Assembly: GCF_932526225.1 (NCBI RefSeq)
Contig: NC_064034.1
Span: forward strand, 13,218,887 to 13,282,886
Reading direction: 5' to 3'
DNA: 64,000 nt
Source of the DNA: Nematostella vectensis
Lineage: Eukaryota; Cnidaria; Anthozoa; Actiniaria; Edwardsiidae
A program made the position numbers and the translations under genes. The notes beneath the pieces were generated by a model. The model was not told the origin of the DNA and searched no databases. It saw only the letters and a program-made list of their open reading frames with translations. Positions 35,801 through 48,400 of the stretch are shown piece by piece; position 1 is the stretch's first letter; each line of letters opens with the position of its first letter.

Positions 35801-38800
35801 TAGTTTTTCTTGTTGTAATTTGCTGCTGTGTAAACTTAGAATGTCTATACCTCCAAATTCCAATGGGGTTATCTCAATTTGACTCCAAAACACCAAATAC
35901 TAATGCAAATACAATCAGGATGAATGAAATTGATTAATAAGCGTCGTTAGTGTTATTACATTATTTTTATTTATTTTCAAACAAAGCTTAAGTGCAAGCA
36001 ATTTTCTCTGCTTCTGTGAAAAGATACAAGTAACTCTTGACCCTGTCATGTATAGATAATTAGAGGGCAGATGTAAAGAAAATATAGATTGTACTGTATT
36101 TGTTTTACACAATTAAAAGTGATTTAAGTATTTAAACAACATGCACAAGGACATCAAACACGTAGGTGTACTCTAATCACCAACCCCTCTTGCCCAATCA
36201 GACCTTGTGTATTCCTCGTATTGCTGTACATAATTATGTATAATGTGTGATCATCTAGCCTACAGTTCATCAGACCTTGTGTATTCCTCGTATTGCTGTA
36301 CATAATTATGTATAATGTGTGATCATCTAGCCTACAGTTCATCAGACCTTGTGTCTTCCTCATATTGTTCTATAATGATGTATAATGTGTGACCATCTAG
36401 CCTACAGTTCATCAGACCTTGTGTCTTCCTCATATTGTTTTTAATGACATAGCCTACAGTACAGTTTATGGAGGAACTGTGTAGAGTAATACCAAACTCA
36501 GAAGTGAGACAGAGAAAAGGCAGAGACTTGAAAAAAATAATTCCCCAAGCTCAAGCCAAAGGCTATACCGCAATGATTATCATCAATGAAGATCACAAGA
36601 AGCCTAGTATCCTTTGATCAAATGATCCACACTTTCTCCCTCACCCCTTTAGGCTGTCCTCCAAATGAAATGAAGTAAAAAATGGCATAACACTTAGCGT
36701 GTAAGCACCACCCCTAAAGTGCATCCCCAGCAGTTCTTGTATGCCTCCAGCACATTTTGATGAGGTGTCATGAGAAAAGGACCTTCAGCTTAACATCCTT
36801 ATAAAAAAGACTAGGGCTTCACTATGTACTGTAATGAGCTAGGTTTTCACACCTCTGAAACAAAATCCCAAGTTGGCCTGACCTGGGTTCTAACCCTGGA
36901 CCTCTTGCTTGTGAAACGAAGCCCATACCACTGAGCTAAGTGTGCCACTAACCTGACGAACCACTCCCTTGCCTTTCTCCTTGGTCATCCTGTCAGTTTA
37001 CTTGTCAACAGCTCTACCATCTCGGCATTTAACCCTGCATCCCTTCTTACTACTAACAAACCGACATGACGGAAAAACCTGGAAAATTCGCAATTCGAGA
37101 TAGAGAAAGAAGACACAATTTCTTAAAATGGCCATCAGTTCCAGTGTATTCCGGGCTGATTTTTGAAACACAAATAACGTGAGGCCGAAATGCACATACC
37201 CATATTTTTGCTTTTTGTACTTGATCATCCTTGCGCTATGTATGAGCTCAGGGACGAAAAGCTCAAATTTCAATGACACTTTACAAAAAGTCGCATCAAT
37301 TTTAAAAAAGTTGCATTTGATATTTTGTTTTCTATTACTCACTAACCACTTAGAGAAATGTTTCCGCCTTATTAGATCTGAAATGAGCTGTGTTAAGTCA
37401 TGTTTTTCCGTCATGTCTAACAAACCATATTTCCCTTTCCCCCCTCACTCCCTCAAGATTAAACCACCACTACCATCTAACTAACTCCACTTTCTTGGCC
37501 TGTAACCCTGCATGCTATTCTCCACCCTTAATACCACTCACAAATATTCTTTCCCCTCAAACCAGAAGTTTCATTTATAATGCACACCCTAATTTTGGAG
37601 GTCATTTTCATGTGAAAAATGTGTGTATTATACAGGAGTTTATATGGTACTTACAAATCATATTTTCTCCATTTTACTCAACTCCCCAAATATTTAACTA
37701 TCAGTTAGTTTTGACATATACATTTGTTTTTTCTATCTACTTGCTTGGAGTTCTGTTTTCTTTGACTCATTTTATAGACAGTATTGTTGTCACTCATATA
37801 CCTGATGGCCCTACTGCGCACTTTAAACTAAGTAGTGTTCGCCTTCCAAAGGAAATAAGAGTAAGTGATAGCATTGGTGTGTAAGACAGAATTATTTTAA
37901 AAACAAAATTAAATTTATATGGATTGGGGAAAGGCATTTGATTTTCTTATGTTTTCTGCCAAACAAACATTGTGTTACAGTATAGTAAAGAATTGCTAGT
38001 TAGCAATTTTACCCATTGATAATGATTTCACCCCATGGTGCATGTTACAGGGCCATGGTAAGATGACAAGCCATAAGCCAGAACTTATCCTAAACAACTT
38101 TAATACTCGACTTGGACACTCAGTGGCCAGAGTACTTGCTGCGCTCTTCCCATACGACCCACAGTTCAAAGGCAGACAGTGTGTTACCTTCCACAACCAA
38201 AGAGATTTCGTCTTTTTCAGAAGACACAGGTAAAATCAATATCGTTTAGAATGTTTTATTATCCTTTGGTGATAATAAACAGAGTTCTTCATAATTTAAA
38301 TAGGCACTTGCATGCATGTGGCAAGAAAATTCAATTAAACACAAAAGAATGTGTTACAAACCAACAAAAAAATTTCATCCAAGTGCAAAAAAAAGGCGCT
38401 CTTTTTTTGCTAAATTTAATATATGCATAGTATCCAGCTCTGCAATTTTCAAGATTTAAGTAGGAAACATACAGCCTGTATCGTAACATTCAACAATTTT
38501 TTTCAATCCATTTCTATCTGCTCAATGTGAGATGTCCTAACCACCAAATTTCATTTATCTGGAAGGTCAGAGGTCATTTAATATACCTTAATAATAATTT
38601 TGTTTATTTCACATGGTCTGACTATTTTCATGCTCACTAAATTAGCGGTAAAATCACATGACTCACAAGAGTTTCCTTTCAGATATATTTTCAAGAATGC
38701 GAAGAGAGTTGGTTTACAGGAGTTGGGGCCTAGATTTACCCTCAAGCTCAGGTCCATACAGCGCGGCACATTTGACAGCAAGTTTGGGGAATACGAGTGG

Positions 38801-39861
38801 ATACATAAGGTAACAATTTCATCCTTTTCTTATGAACACCTCCAATGGCACAATATCCCCCTCATTTACCATTAAGGGAGATTTTAGTTCAAGATAGAAC
38901 TTTCATTTTATTGATTCCCACCACTTATCTATGTTTATTATTGGTACAGTATACAGTTTTGAGAGATTGTATTGGATTATTGTATTTTGGGAGAGTTCCA
39001 TATATCTAAGTGAAACTCTACTCTACCATCATAAAGTAAATGGGTTTTAATTAGGATAGGAACTTAATTCCCTTCTGAAAGCATTTATGAGGGTGAGGGG
39101 TTAATTTTGCGACTGCATTTTAATGGAATAATTGCTTTCAAAAAGGTAACTTAATGTGTGTCATCTGTCTACCAAACTGTGGTTGCAGGCTTTTAATATT
39201 TCGTTAATTAAATTACCAAAAGTCTGGTGTAGTCTAATGAAAACAGTTTTGAATTAGATTATGATTTACTCAGTTCTGAAGAGCCTATCCTCATTTGTTG
39301 TTTACAAAACTTCAGCAGAAAAAAAAACATACTACTATACAATCATGCAAAAAAAAAACATATGAATGAATCTTCTCTTTAAGGGCAAGGGAATAAGACA
39401 TTGCAGCTATAGATTATACGTGTACAGAATAAGCCATGACACCTAGATTAATGGCCCAAATACAAGAAACAGATACAGTATCATGAACAGTATCACGTTA
39501 CAAAGATCTATTAGCGTAATCAAAAATCTATTAGCATGTCAAAAAAAATTCACATTTTCCAATACACCTTTGAAAAAAATATGTTTTGATGTCCCCTCGC
39601 ATGCTGAGATATTGAATTCATGCAAAAAACAAGTTTACAGGTCTGCATTATGCCTAGTCTTCTAAACAGTCGAGCGTAATGCCAGTTTGGAAACCAAATT
39701 GAGATTGGTCATTTCCGGTAATGGCATTTGGGCCCAATTTGAGCAGTTGGCGATGCAGGAGTCTACATTATACCAATTTCAACCTCTGATGTGCTGTGTT
39801 TTTTTTTTTTATCTTTCAGCGGAAAGAGATGGACACTAGCAGAAGGAAGTTCTTTTTATAG
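32824..39861 (+). CDS. RPF1: Ribosome production factor 1 (Brix-domain protein), 8 exons, 300 aa
   Basis: Exons: 32824-32976, 33702-33782, 35299-35394, 36465-36606, 37778-37860, 38051-38229, 38683-38809, 39820-39861, all GT-AG with matching phases. RPF1 is a nucleolar assembly factor for the 60S ribosomal subunit that binds pre-rRNA through its Brix domain. Seen: a Lys/Arg-rich N-terminus, the linker [17 protein letters not shown] then VDPLDEE, and Brix segments [95 protein letters not shown] and [15 protein letters not shown], ending [12 protein letters not shown], as in human RPF1. Start: the ATG at 32824 has the better context; an in-frame ATG at 32800 would add 8 residues. The protein is shorter than the human one at the N-terminus. 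Introns 2 and 3 carry tandem arrays next to splice sites. Confidence 0.95.
33842..33995. mobile_element. Probable TIR element fragment in RPF1 intron 2
   Basis: It begins with CAGGGGCGGATACAGG and a TGGATATCCA palindrome, typical of short hAT-like ends in animals. No opposite end or target duplication was found. Confidence 0.35.
34050..35298 (+). repeat. AT-rich minisatellite in RPF1 intron 2 (interrupted)
   Basis: Units read TTAAGTTATTGTTTTGATCT, then GTTGTGTA or GTCGTGTA, then a variable (TA)n run. One unit sits before and about 13 after the inserted block 34086-34748. A higher-order duplication is visible: about 34790-35030 resembles 35032-35280. The last unit runs directly into the exon 3 acceptor (taccgtag, ending 35298). 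Confidence 0.92.
34086..34748 (+). repeat. Duplicated RPF1 promoter and start codon inside intron 2
   Basis: A near-identical copy of 32170-32830 with scattered substitutions, small deletions and one small rearranged stretch near 34671-34695. It keeps the ATGGCGG context but loses the reading frame after 3 codons, because it runs into the AT minisatellite. Minisatellite units flank both sides, so the copy appears to be inserted in the array. Confidence 0.9.
35636..35766 (+). repeat. Two-copy tandem repeat in RPF1 intron 3
   Basis: Two copies of about 68 bp sharing ATATAAGTACTCTAAGGTGC and TTGATGCTATT, with CAAGCAGG before each. An extra half-copy (CAGCAAGCAGGAACTGATGCC) lies near 35500. Confidence 0.8.
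36200..36460 (+). repeat. 72-bp tandem repeat upstream of RPF1 exon 4
   Basis: About 3.5 copies of a unit containing AGACCTTGTGTATTCCTCGT, TAATGTGTGATCATC and TAGCCTACAGTTCATC. The end of the unit (tagcctacagt) is almost the same as the sequence just before the exon 4 acceptor (atagcctacagtacag, ending 36464). Confidence 0.85.
36875..36950 (-). repeat. tRNA-derived SINE-like remnant
   Basis: On the minus strand there is an A-box-like TTAGCTCAGTGGTATGGG and, about 30 nt later, a B-box-like GGGTTAGAACCC. The putative anticodon arm does not fold convincingly, so this is a tRNA-like Pol III promoter remnant rather than a tRNA gene. It lies in RPF1 intron 4. Confidence 0.4.
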
Positions 39862-42465
39862 AAAATACCAAATGGAACCAAATAAAATTTGCTTTGTTCA
39901 TACGAAACTGTGTTGCTGCCTCCATTTTGTCCATCTAATACCAGGATCAGATATAGGAGGGAGCGATAGTAGGTCTTACCCCCCCCCCCCCTCCCCCATG
40001 GACTGTCAAGGTGTGCAATTGCAATGTAGAATTCTTCTCTTGGATATATGCCTTCAACCATTTATTGCTGTGTTTTCTTTTTAACAAAGCAGCCAGATAA
40101 TAAAGTATTTGTAGTCCCAGAGAAGGCATTAAATTAACACAGTAATGCCTTCTTAGGAACACGTCTGCGTCTGGGAGGGAGTCTGAAAGCCAAATGGTTT
40201 GTGAACCCTCCCATAGCTGTCAACTCTCCTGCATTAGGCAGGAGTCTCAAGATACTGTACCTTTTCTCAAGCCTAATTTTCTTGAAAATATCCATACATT
40301 TACTGTATTCTCCTGCATTAGCTATATTCGTACTTCTGATACATTCACTGTATTTTCTCAAGATTTTTGCTAAAGCAAGGTTGACAGCTATGCCCTCCCC
40401 GCCTCGTTAATTTCGTCAAACCACTAAAACTAAATCCACCCCGAATACAAAAGCCTTTGTACTAACGTCTTGTAAGTGAAGAAAAACACATGGCTTCCAG
40501 GCCCGTTGCCAGGGGGGGTTCGGACGAACCCCCCACCCGGCTTGAAGGTCCGCTCAGAGCAAACAAAAATATATAACGTTTGACTGGTGATATACTGTGG
40601 ACATAAATATTTCTTTTTCCATTGACTCCTGGCTATTTTTGAACTGAATTTACAAAAAACAGACTGAAAACAGATACCTTCCCCCCTTTTATACAGCCCG
40701 CCAAAGTCAAACACAGCTGCACCTAGTCAGCGGTATCCAAGCTTTCCAACAGTGCTTTGTGGTCCCCACTTTTAATCCCTCGTTGTTGTGCTGAAGCCAG
40801 CACAAGTTGATGGTTGCTTGTATTTTTCATCAAAAATACAGCTATGAGCATATTAGGAGAGTGTCTCAGGACATCATGAAGTATTTTGGGGCATAATTGA
40901 GTGCTTTGCTTATGGATATTTGCAAGCAAAGGTGGATTCATGATGATTATTTCTTGTTTGGCTTTGCCTGGATGAGAAAATAATTTTCTAATGAATCACC
41001 ACAGCTCTCCTAAATGCTGTCTTTTCTGAAACCAAATTGATTCCAAAATTGTTTACACTGCTATTCTGGGTCTGTATGACCTGGAATCAATTTGTTTGGC
41101 TTCGGGATGAAAAGACTTATAAAAAACCATCTGACTTTGGGGAGAGGAGTGTTGACTGGCCCTCCCCTCGTGAATTTTCCCCTGGATCTCCCAGAATGCT
41201 TTTCAATCCGTAAAGGCATCTTCATGGTTTTACAAGCCTTCAAGGAGTGGATATTGTGTTTTGAGGCCATGGAAATGAACCTGGAGGTTCAGAATAAAGG
41301 TATCTATTTGTGTCTTGAGCTGTGTTTGCTGATCTCTCCCCCTTGTGTTGTATTTTGAGCGCTTTATTGAGAGGGATAATTAAATTATAATTATAATTCT
41401 GCTTTTATCCCTTAGACTGATGCCTGAGTATCTTCATCTTGTTGTGTTTAGTTTGCATTTATGAATTTTTTGGGTTGTGGGTACTTCCCAAAGCCGGTAC
41501 AGGCCGGTTAAGGGGTCAATGTGTTTACCAACACACCCTAAAAAATAATGCTTGCCTCACTGCCTGAGAACAATGCCTTTTTCGCAAGCTTAGGTGCATA
41601 CAACAGTGTAAGCAAATTCTGCTTGATAGACAAACAAGCCTCCATTTAGTTATGGCTGATATTCTAACAGATAATTTTTTATGTTAAAACCATTGGGGAA
41701 ACCACAGGGAGCCCAAATTCTATAAAGTATTTGCTTTATAAATTCAAAGCAGCAGTGTCAACCCACTTTTGATATTTTTCCTGTATATTCACTGTCAAAG
41801 TAATCTTATCACAAAACCTTGCCTGAATCTGATGTTTTCTTGGGCATTTTTTTTCTAAAAAAGCTATGCATATCATCCCTATCAGAGTCCAGTCATGTAC
41901 AAGTAAAAAATGGTTAAAGATATTCACTTACTAGAAATGGCATATATGTGATCCAGTCCACTGGTGTACCTCACAGCACAAGTCTAAAAAGGCCTAGTTA
42001 TTTTGATTAAAATCTAGGGGTGGTGGATTAAATTACTATAAATATCTTTTTATAATAGTTATATAATATATTATTATCGCTATATGTTAAAAAGTACCCT
42101 ATTAATAACATGCCTAATGTAATAAGGCGAGAAGAGGGGTATACCGGAAATTTGGTCCGCTAAAATGGAAAAAAACGAACCACCCCGCTCAAAATCCTGG
42201 CTGCACACCCTGCTGTAACATGGTTATACATGAAGAGTTCTGAGCATCGTATGTGTGCAATTTACTAACATGCATCATTACCGTCCCAAAGTCTTGGCTA
42301 GGAGGGTGTCTCAATTCAAGGCGAATCGTGGGTGTCATATTGAAACGGATAGTAAGTATTTGATGATTTGTAAAAAAAAATTACCAGGTGAACCATTTCA
42401 TGATGGAATCCCTGTGGTAATTCCACGAAGAGGCCTGGCGACATTTCTCAGTCACGTTGTGCAAG
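39862..42465. other. Intergenic between RPF1 and MTR4
   Basis: No gene recognised. A C run with flank AGGTCTTA lies at 39970-39990. 40498-40560 carries a left end of the 4110-4448 MITE family (CAGGCCCGTTGCCAGG) without a matching right end. The part before 42466 should hold the MTR4 promoter; no core element was identified. Confidence 0.5.
39881..39886 (+). promoter_or_regulatory. AATAAA polyadenylation signal of RPF1
   Basis: Canonical hexamer 20 nt after the RPF1 stop codon. Confidence 0.6.
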
Positions 42466-45400
42466 ATGGCGGACGCATTTGACGAAGAGGACTTGTTTGC
42501 GGTGTTTGAACAGCAGAGCCCAGCTACAGAGAAAGGGAAATCCACTAAGAAAGATGGCAAAGGAAAAACCAAAGCCACAACATCATGTATTACCCCTAAG
42601 GCTGGCTTGAAACGTGATTTTGATACAGAGGAAAACGAACCAACCTGGGATCCCGACGATGAGTCGGCAGCCACGAAGAAACAGAGAGTCGAGGATACGA
42701 TAGAAAGGTACATAACGCTAGATACGGTTAGAATCTAGAAATAAAGAGTAGAGGATATGATAGAAAGGTACATAACGTTAGAATATGGTGAGAATCTATA
42801 AGATATGTTTTATATCTAGAACATAGAGTAGAGGATAAGATAGAAAGGAAGATAAGGATAGATGCGATTTTAATCAGTTAGTATTTATTGTGATATAAAG
42901 GCAGCAAATTCTTGGATTTGAAGCAGAGATATAACAAATTGAAAAAGAGGATACCACATGATGTCAATAGTTCAATGTTTAGCTCAGATGTTCAACACCA
43001 AGATTGGAAATCTTAGTGTTGGTGTTGTTGGTCTTAATCAACTTTTATACTATTTAAGCCAGGAACTCTTGTTACTTTCTTGCAGTTTATTGGAATCCGT
43101 TCCCCAAGTGGATGTGGTGACTTTAGATATTTTGGAGGCCTGCTCACATGAGGTATGGTACAGATACAAAGCTAATATTCACTCTGAAATCAATGGTAAT
43201 GAAACCCCTGCACAGATATTGAGAAAAGAGCTCATCAAGGGTGGATCCAGTGGTATTGTTAATGGTGGTTGATTCAGTGGGAGGGGGGGGGGGGGGGTTA
43301 AGAGGGGATGGTGGTGGTGGATTCAGTGGGAGGGGGGTTAAGAGGGGATGGTGGTGGTGGATTCAGTGGGAGGGGGGTCGAGAGGAGATGGTGGTGGTTG
43401 ATTCAGTGGGAGGGGGGTCGAGAGGGGATGGTGGTGGTGGATTCAGTGGGAGGGGGGTCGAGAGGAGATGGTGGTGGTTGATTCAGTGGGAGGGGGGTCG
43501 AGAGGGGATGGTGGTGGTGGATTCAGTGGGAGGGGGGTTAAGAGGGGATGGTGGTGGTGGATTCAGTGGGAGGGGGGTCGAGAGGAGATGGTGGTGGTTG
43601 ATTCAGTGGGAGGGGGGTCGAGAGGGGATGGTGGTGGTGGATTCAGTGGGAGGGGGGTCAAGAGGGGATGGTGGTGGTGGATTCCGTGGGAGGGGGGTTA
43701 AGAGGGGATGGTGGTGGTGGATTCCGTGGGAGGGGGGTTAAGAGGGGATGGTGGTGGTGGATTCAGTGGGAGGGGGGGGGGTAGAGAGGGGATGGCAGTG
43801 GTGGATTCGGTGGCAGGGGAGTCAAGAGGGGATGGTGGTGGTGGATTTGGTGGGAGGGGAGTCAAGGGGGGATTGATCCACCACCATTGGTGGTGGATTC
43901 AGTGGGAGGGGGGTAGAGAGGGGATGGCAGTGGTGGATTCGGTGGCAGGGGAGTCAAGAGGGGATGGTGGTGGTGAATTCGGTGGGAGGGGAGTCAAGGG
44001 GGGATTGATTAATTTCTATTCCATCTTCTGTATAAAATAACCTGCCTCTACATACCTTTATTCTGGTTTGTCGACCCCCGTAGAGTCTTGATCCACTAGT
44101 GCTTGCATCATTATTGTTGATGTTTGGAATGCAAATGATATGGCTATCCCAAGGATGTGTTGTTTTATCCCAGGTGGCCTTTCCCAAGGGATTTGAATAC
44201 ACCCCTCTAGTACAGAGTGCTGCCAAGCCGGCAAAGGTAAGAAATTCAGCACAAAGAAAGTTAATAAAACCAATCAATATATAATCAGCAGCAATTCTTT
44301 TGCTTATGTATATAGTATGTAAGACATTAAATGATTTGTACTTGTTTCCAGGAATATCCATTCATCCTTGATCCATTCCAAAAGGAAGCTTTGAGGTGTC
44401 TTGAGAACAACAAGTCAGTTCTTATTTCTGCTCACACTTCAGCTGGCAAGACTGTTGTAGCAGAGTATGTTTGCCATTTTAGCAAGAGCTTTATTTATAA
44501 ATGTTACTTGTGGATGGGCTGAAGAAAACGACATGGGTCAAATGATGTTTGTGTTGCTGAAAGCATTTGGTTTCTTCTGTGGAACATTGGATACATACAA
44601 TGACAATAACAATTAAAATAATATTGCAGATGGTGTTATTTGCTGCTAGATTTGTAAAAATGCGGCTGAAAGGTTTAATTTGGTTGCAAATGAGCCACCA
44701 GATCAAGAATATATTTTTTTTAAAGAATATACTAATTTTTTTTTTAGAATATCTGATTTAAAATGCTTAATAATACATCATGGCCCTTTGAGACTTCACT
44801 CTGAGCTGTGCAACTGAAATTGCAAAACTGGTCACAAACATGCATCTAGTAAGATCCAGAACCCTAATATCTACACTTTTTTATTCCTTCCAGATATGCG
44901 ATTGCTATGTCATTGCAAAAGAAGCAAAGAGTTATCTATACTACCCCTATCAAGGTACAACCATTCTGTGTGTATGTAACACCATTCAATGACATGAGCT
45001 AAAATATGTGAAGGTCTTCTTCACTTGTCCAATTATGTTTTGAGATTTTAGAGTTTGATAACACCAGTTGCATCTGTGTACACTAACACTGCACACCTAT
45101 CCTAAATTACATCTATTTTACAGGCTCTTAGTAACCAGAAATACAGAGAGCTTTATGAAGAGTTCCAGGACGTTGGTCTGATGACAGGAGATGTGACAAT
45201 TAACCCCACTGCAAGTGCTCTGGTCATGACCACTGAGGTAGGTATTGGCACAGTATTTAACCCTCAGGAGAAATCCCAAATAATCCAGCTGATAGTGCTA
45301 CAGTACACTTTAATATGTTATAGGCAGATACAAGGACTTGTTAAATCTAACAAGGTTGCTTTGCTAACTTTGTAAGTAAATTCTTAGGTCCATCACTTTT

Positions 45401-48400
45401 ATACTGAATATTCTTTTCCCAATAGATTCTTAGAAGTATGCTTTACAGAGGGTCAGAGGTAAATGAATAAATTTAGAGTTGAATTGTCTTTATCATTAGC
45501 TACTGTTTCATTGCGTCTTCTGTACTCTTATACTGTATTTTTTTAAGTCTAAAATATCTAAATGGTATTGGAACTGTGCCCATCACTCATACTGATGTAT
45601 ATCTCCCTTTTGTAGGTTATGCGGGAGGTGGCATGGGTTGTGTTTGATGAGATCCATTACATGAGAGACAAAGGTTTGTACATCTTGACACAGGCCCGTA
45701 CCTAGGGGGGTGCAGGGGGTGTGAACGCACCCCCCCACAACGGCTGAAGGTCCACTTTCGGTTCTCAATAGACGTGCTATTTGAAGACAAAACTATAGAG
45801 CAAAAGCTAGATCACTCTGGTATGTAGTCAAATCCGACAATAAACGTCCCCTGGAGGTACTTTAAACAAAGGCATAAAGGCAAAGGCATAAAAATCCCTT
45901 TTTGTTTTTTCGGGGGTGGTCATATTTTTATCAGAAATCTCATCTTCTCCCTAGATTTTGCACCCCTCCCCCAAGAAAAATCCTGTGACACATGTTCTGT
46001 TGGCATGGAATTGAGATTACATACATGTACAGACATACACATAGTCATGAAACTATTTACTGCATGCTGGCTTATATTTTTACAAACTGTATATTACATA
46101 TCTTTACATACTTCCTAGATAAAACCCTCCAAAACACATATTCTGTATATACAATATGATGTAAATACTGTACATCCAATTACTGTTCCAGTCCTCCCCC
46201 CTTCCCTTTTCAGTATTGACTTAACTCAACTTTGATATGGAGTTCGAGGGTTTGCTTGTGGAATTGGAGAGGTTTTTTATTGCTGCTGTCTGTGACTTAA
46301 TGTTATTGTTGAAGTATTAAGTTCACACTAATCACCCACCAACTATCTATAATGTTGTTTCTTTTCTAGAGCGGGGAGTAGTCTGGGAAGAGACCATTAT
46401 TCTCCTACCTGATAATGTCCATTATGTTTTCTTGTCTGCTACTATCCCTAATGCACGGCAGTTTGCCGAGTGGATAGTGCACTTACATAAACAGCCCTGT
46501 CATGTGGTGTACACTGATTTCCGGCCCACCCCCCTACAGCACTACATTTACCCTGCAGGCGGGGATGGACTCTTCCTGGTGGTTGACGAAAAGGTAATGA
46601 TTATGATCAATTGCCAACAGTCAATATGCTACTTATTGGTATCATAACAGGTATAGTTATAACGCCTGCAAGAGGACTCTGGCTCACACATGTTTATTCC
46701 ACCCATACTTTTTTTTTGCTGGCATTGCATCCTGGAGAGAATCTGAGATGACATAAATGCTGCTGTAAACAAGTCAAGAAATCAAATGCAATCAAATGTG
46801 CACAAGTCTGCTTCCTTTTGCTGTTGCTGAGGATCTAAATTACCCACACTGGCAAATGGTACCATTTTCAGTGACAATGCTAACACACTAATTCACACTC
46901 ATGATTGTAAATTGTGTGAAGTATACACTGGGGAGTAACCTCAGTTACATGTAAAGCGCATTTGATAATGTGGTGTTAATTTGCGCCATACATAGGTACT
47001 CCACATTTCATTTCACTTAATTTTTTCAATGTTTTCATGTTGAGGGCCTGTACAGTATTAGTAATGATGGCCATGGGACCATAGGACCTATCGCTTGTAA
47101 TGAAACACCTGGCTATTGTTATTTGCTGTAGGGTGACTTTAGAGAAGAGAACTTCCAAAAAGCAATGGGTGTGATACGAGTTGGAGGTGGTGACCCTGGC
47201 GCTCAAAGAGGCCGCAAAGGAGGCACCAAAGGTACACACCTGTCCTGTACTGTTTAGGGTGTCTATTTGTATTAAAATAGCAAAGGAGGAACCAAAGGTA
47301 CACACCTGTCCCGTACTGTTTAGGGTGTCTATTTGTATTAAAATAGCAAAGGAGACACCAAAGGTACACACTTATCCTGTCTACTGTTTATCTTTTTTTA
47401 TGATGATTTTAGCATGATGGCTGATAACATTGATATAATTTGGGAATAATACTTGTATCAGTTAATTGATTTTTTTCCACAAGTTCTTGTTGTTGTTGTT
47501 GTAAGCACTTCAGAATATGGCTATGAGTATTGTTTGATCGTTCATCATTGTAAGAGCTTTTTTAGGGGTGGTAATTTTTCATTGAGTCATGAGGGTAATC
47601 ACTATGGGTACAGTACCCAGGCTGCATGTGATATGTAAATTAGTTCCATATATTTGTAGCAAACCACAGGGATACCATGGCAGTGAGTGCAGTCACGATG
47701 ATCACTTTGTTTCATGTCAGGCCCATCTAACACATTCAAGATTGTGAAGATGATCATGGAGAGAAACTTCCAGCCAGTTATTATCTTCAGTTTTAGTAAA
47801 AAGGAATGCGAGGCATATGCTCTTCAGATGTCAAAACTTGACTTCAATACAGGTTTGTATGGAAACTTATATGTTATGTTATTTATATGTATATAGTGTA
47901 CCTAAAGTGTTCTCATTACACCAAAAACTGGAAATCGACTCTGCCAGAGTAAAATCGACTTTGGCAAAGTCGATTTCCAGTTTTTGGTGTATTGTATTCA
48001 TTGTTCTGGTACAAGATCGCGACAGTTTGGGCTTTTTGATTCTATTTATAAAGTGTTCTCATTATACAAATGATTGGCCCCTCCCAGGGAGTCACACCAG
48101 TAGGCTGTGGATACCTGTTACATTACTAGGTGCTTTGTTTCTTTAAACTGATGCCCAATTTACAGAATGGAATTTAAGCGGAAGGAGGTGCTCAGAAATG
48201 CTTTTCCTCTCCTTTTCAGCGCAAGAGAAAACTCTAGTTGAGGAGGTGTTCAACAATGCTATAGACTGCCTGTCAGACGAAGATAAGAAGCTCCCACAGG
48301 TGGAGCATGTTCTTCCTCTACTCAAGCGAGGGATAGGTATCCATCACTCTGGATTACTGCCCATTCTCAAGGAGACGATTGAGATACTATTCTCTGAAGG

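Noticed and set aside
43241-44040. Gly/Trp-rich frames of up to 166 codons
   Set aside because: They read through the 40-bp G-rich array in MTR4 intron 2.
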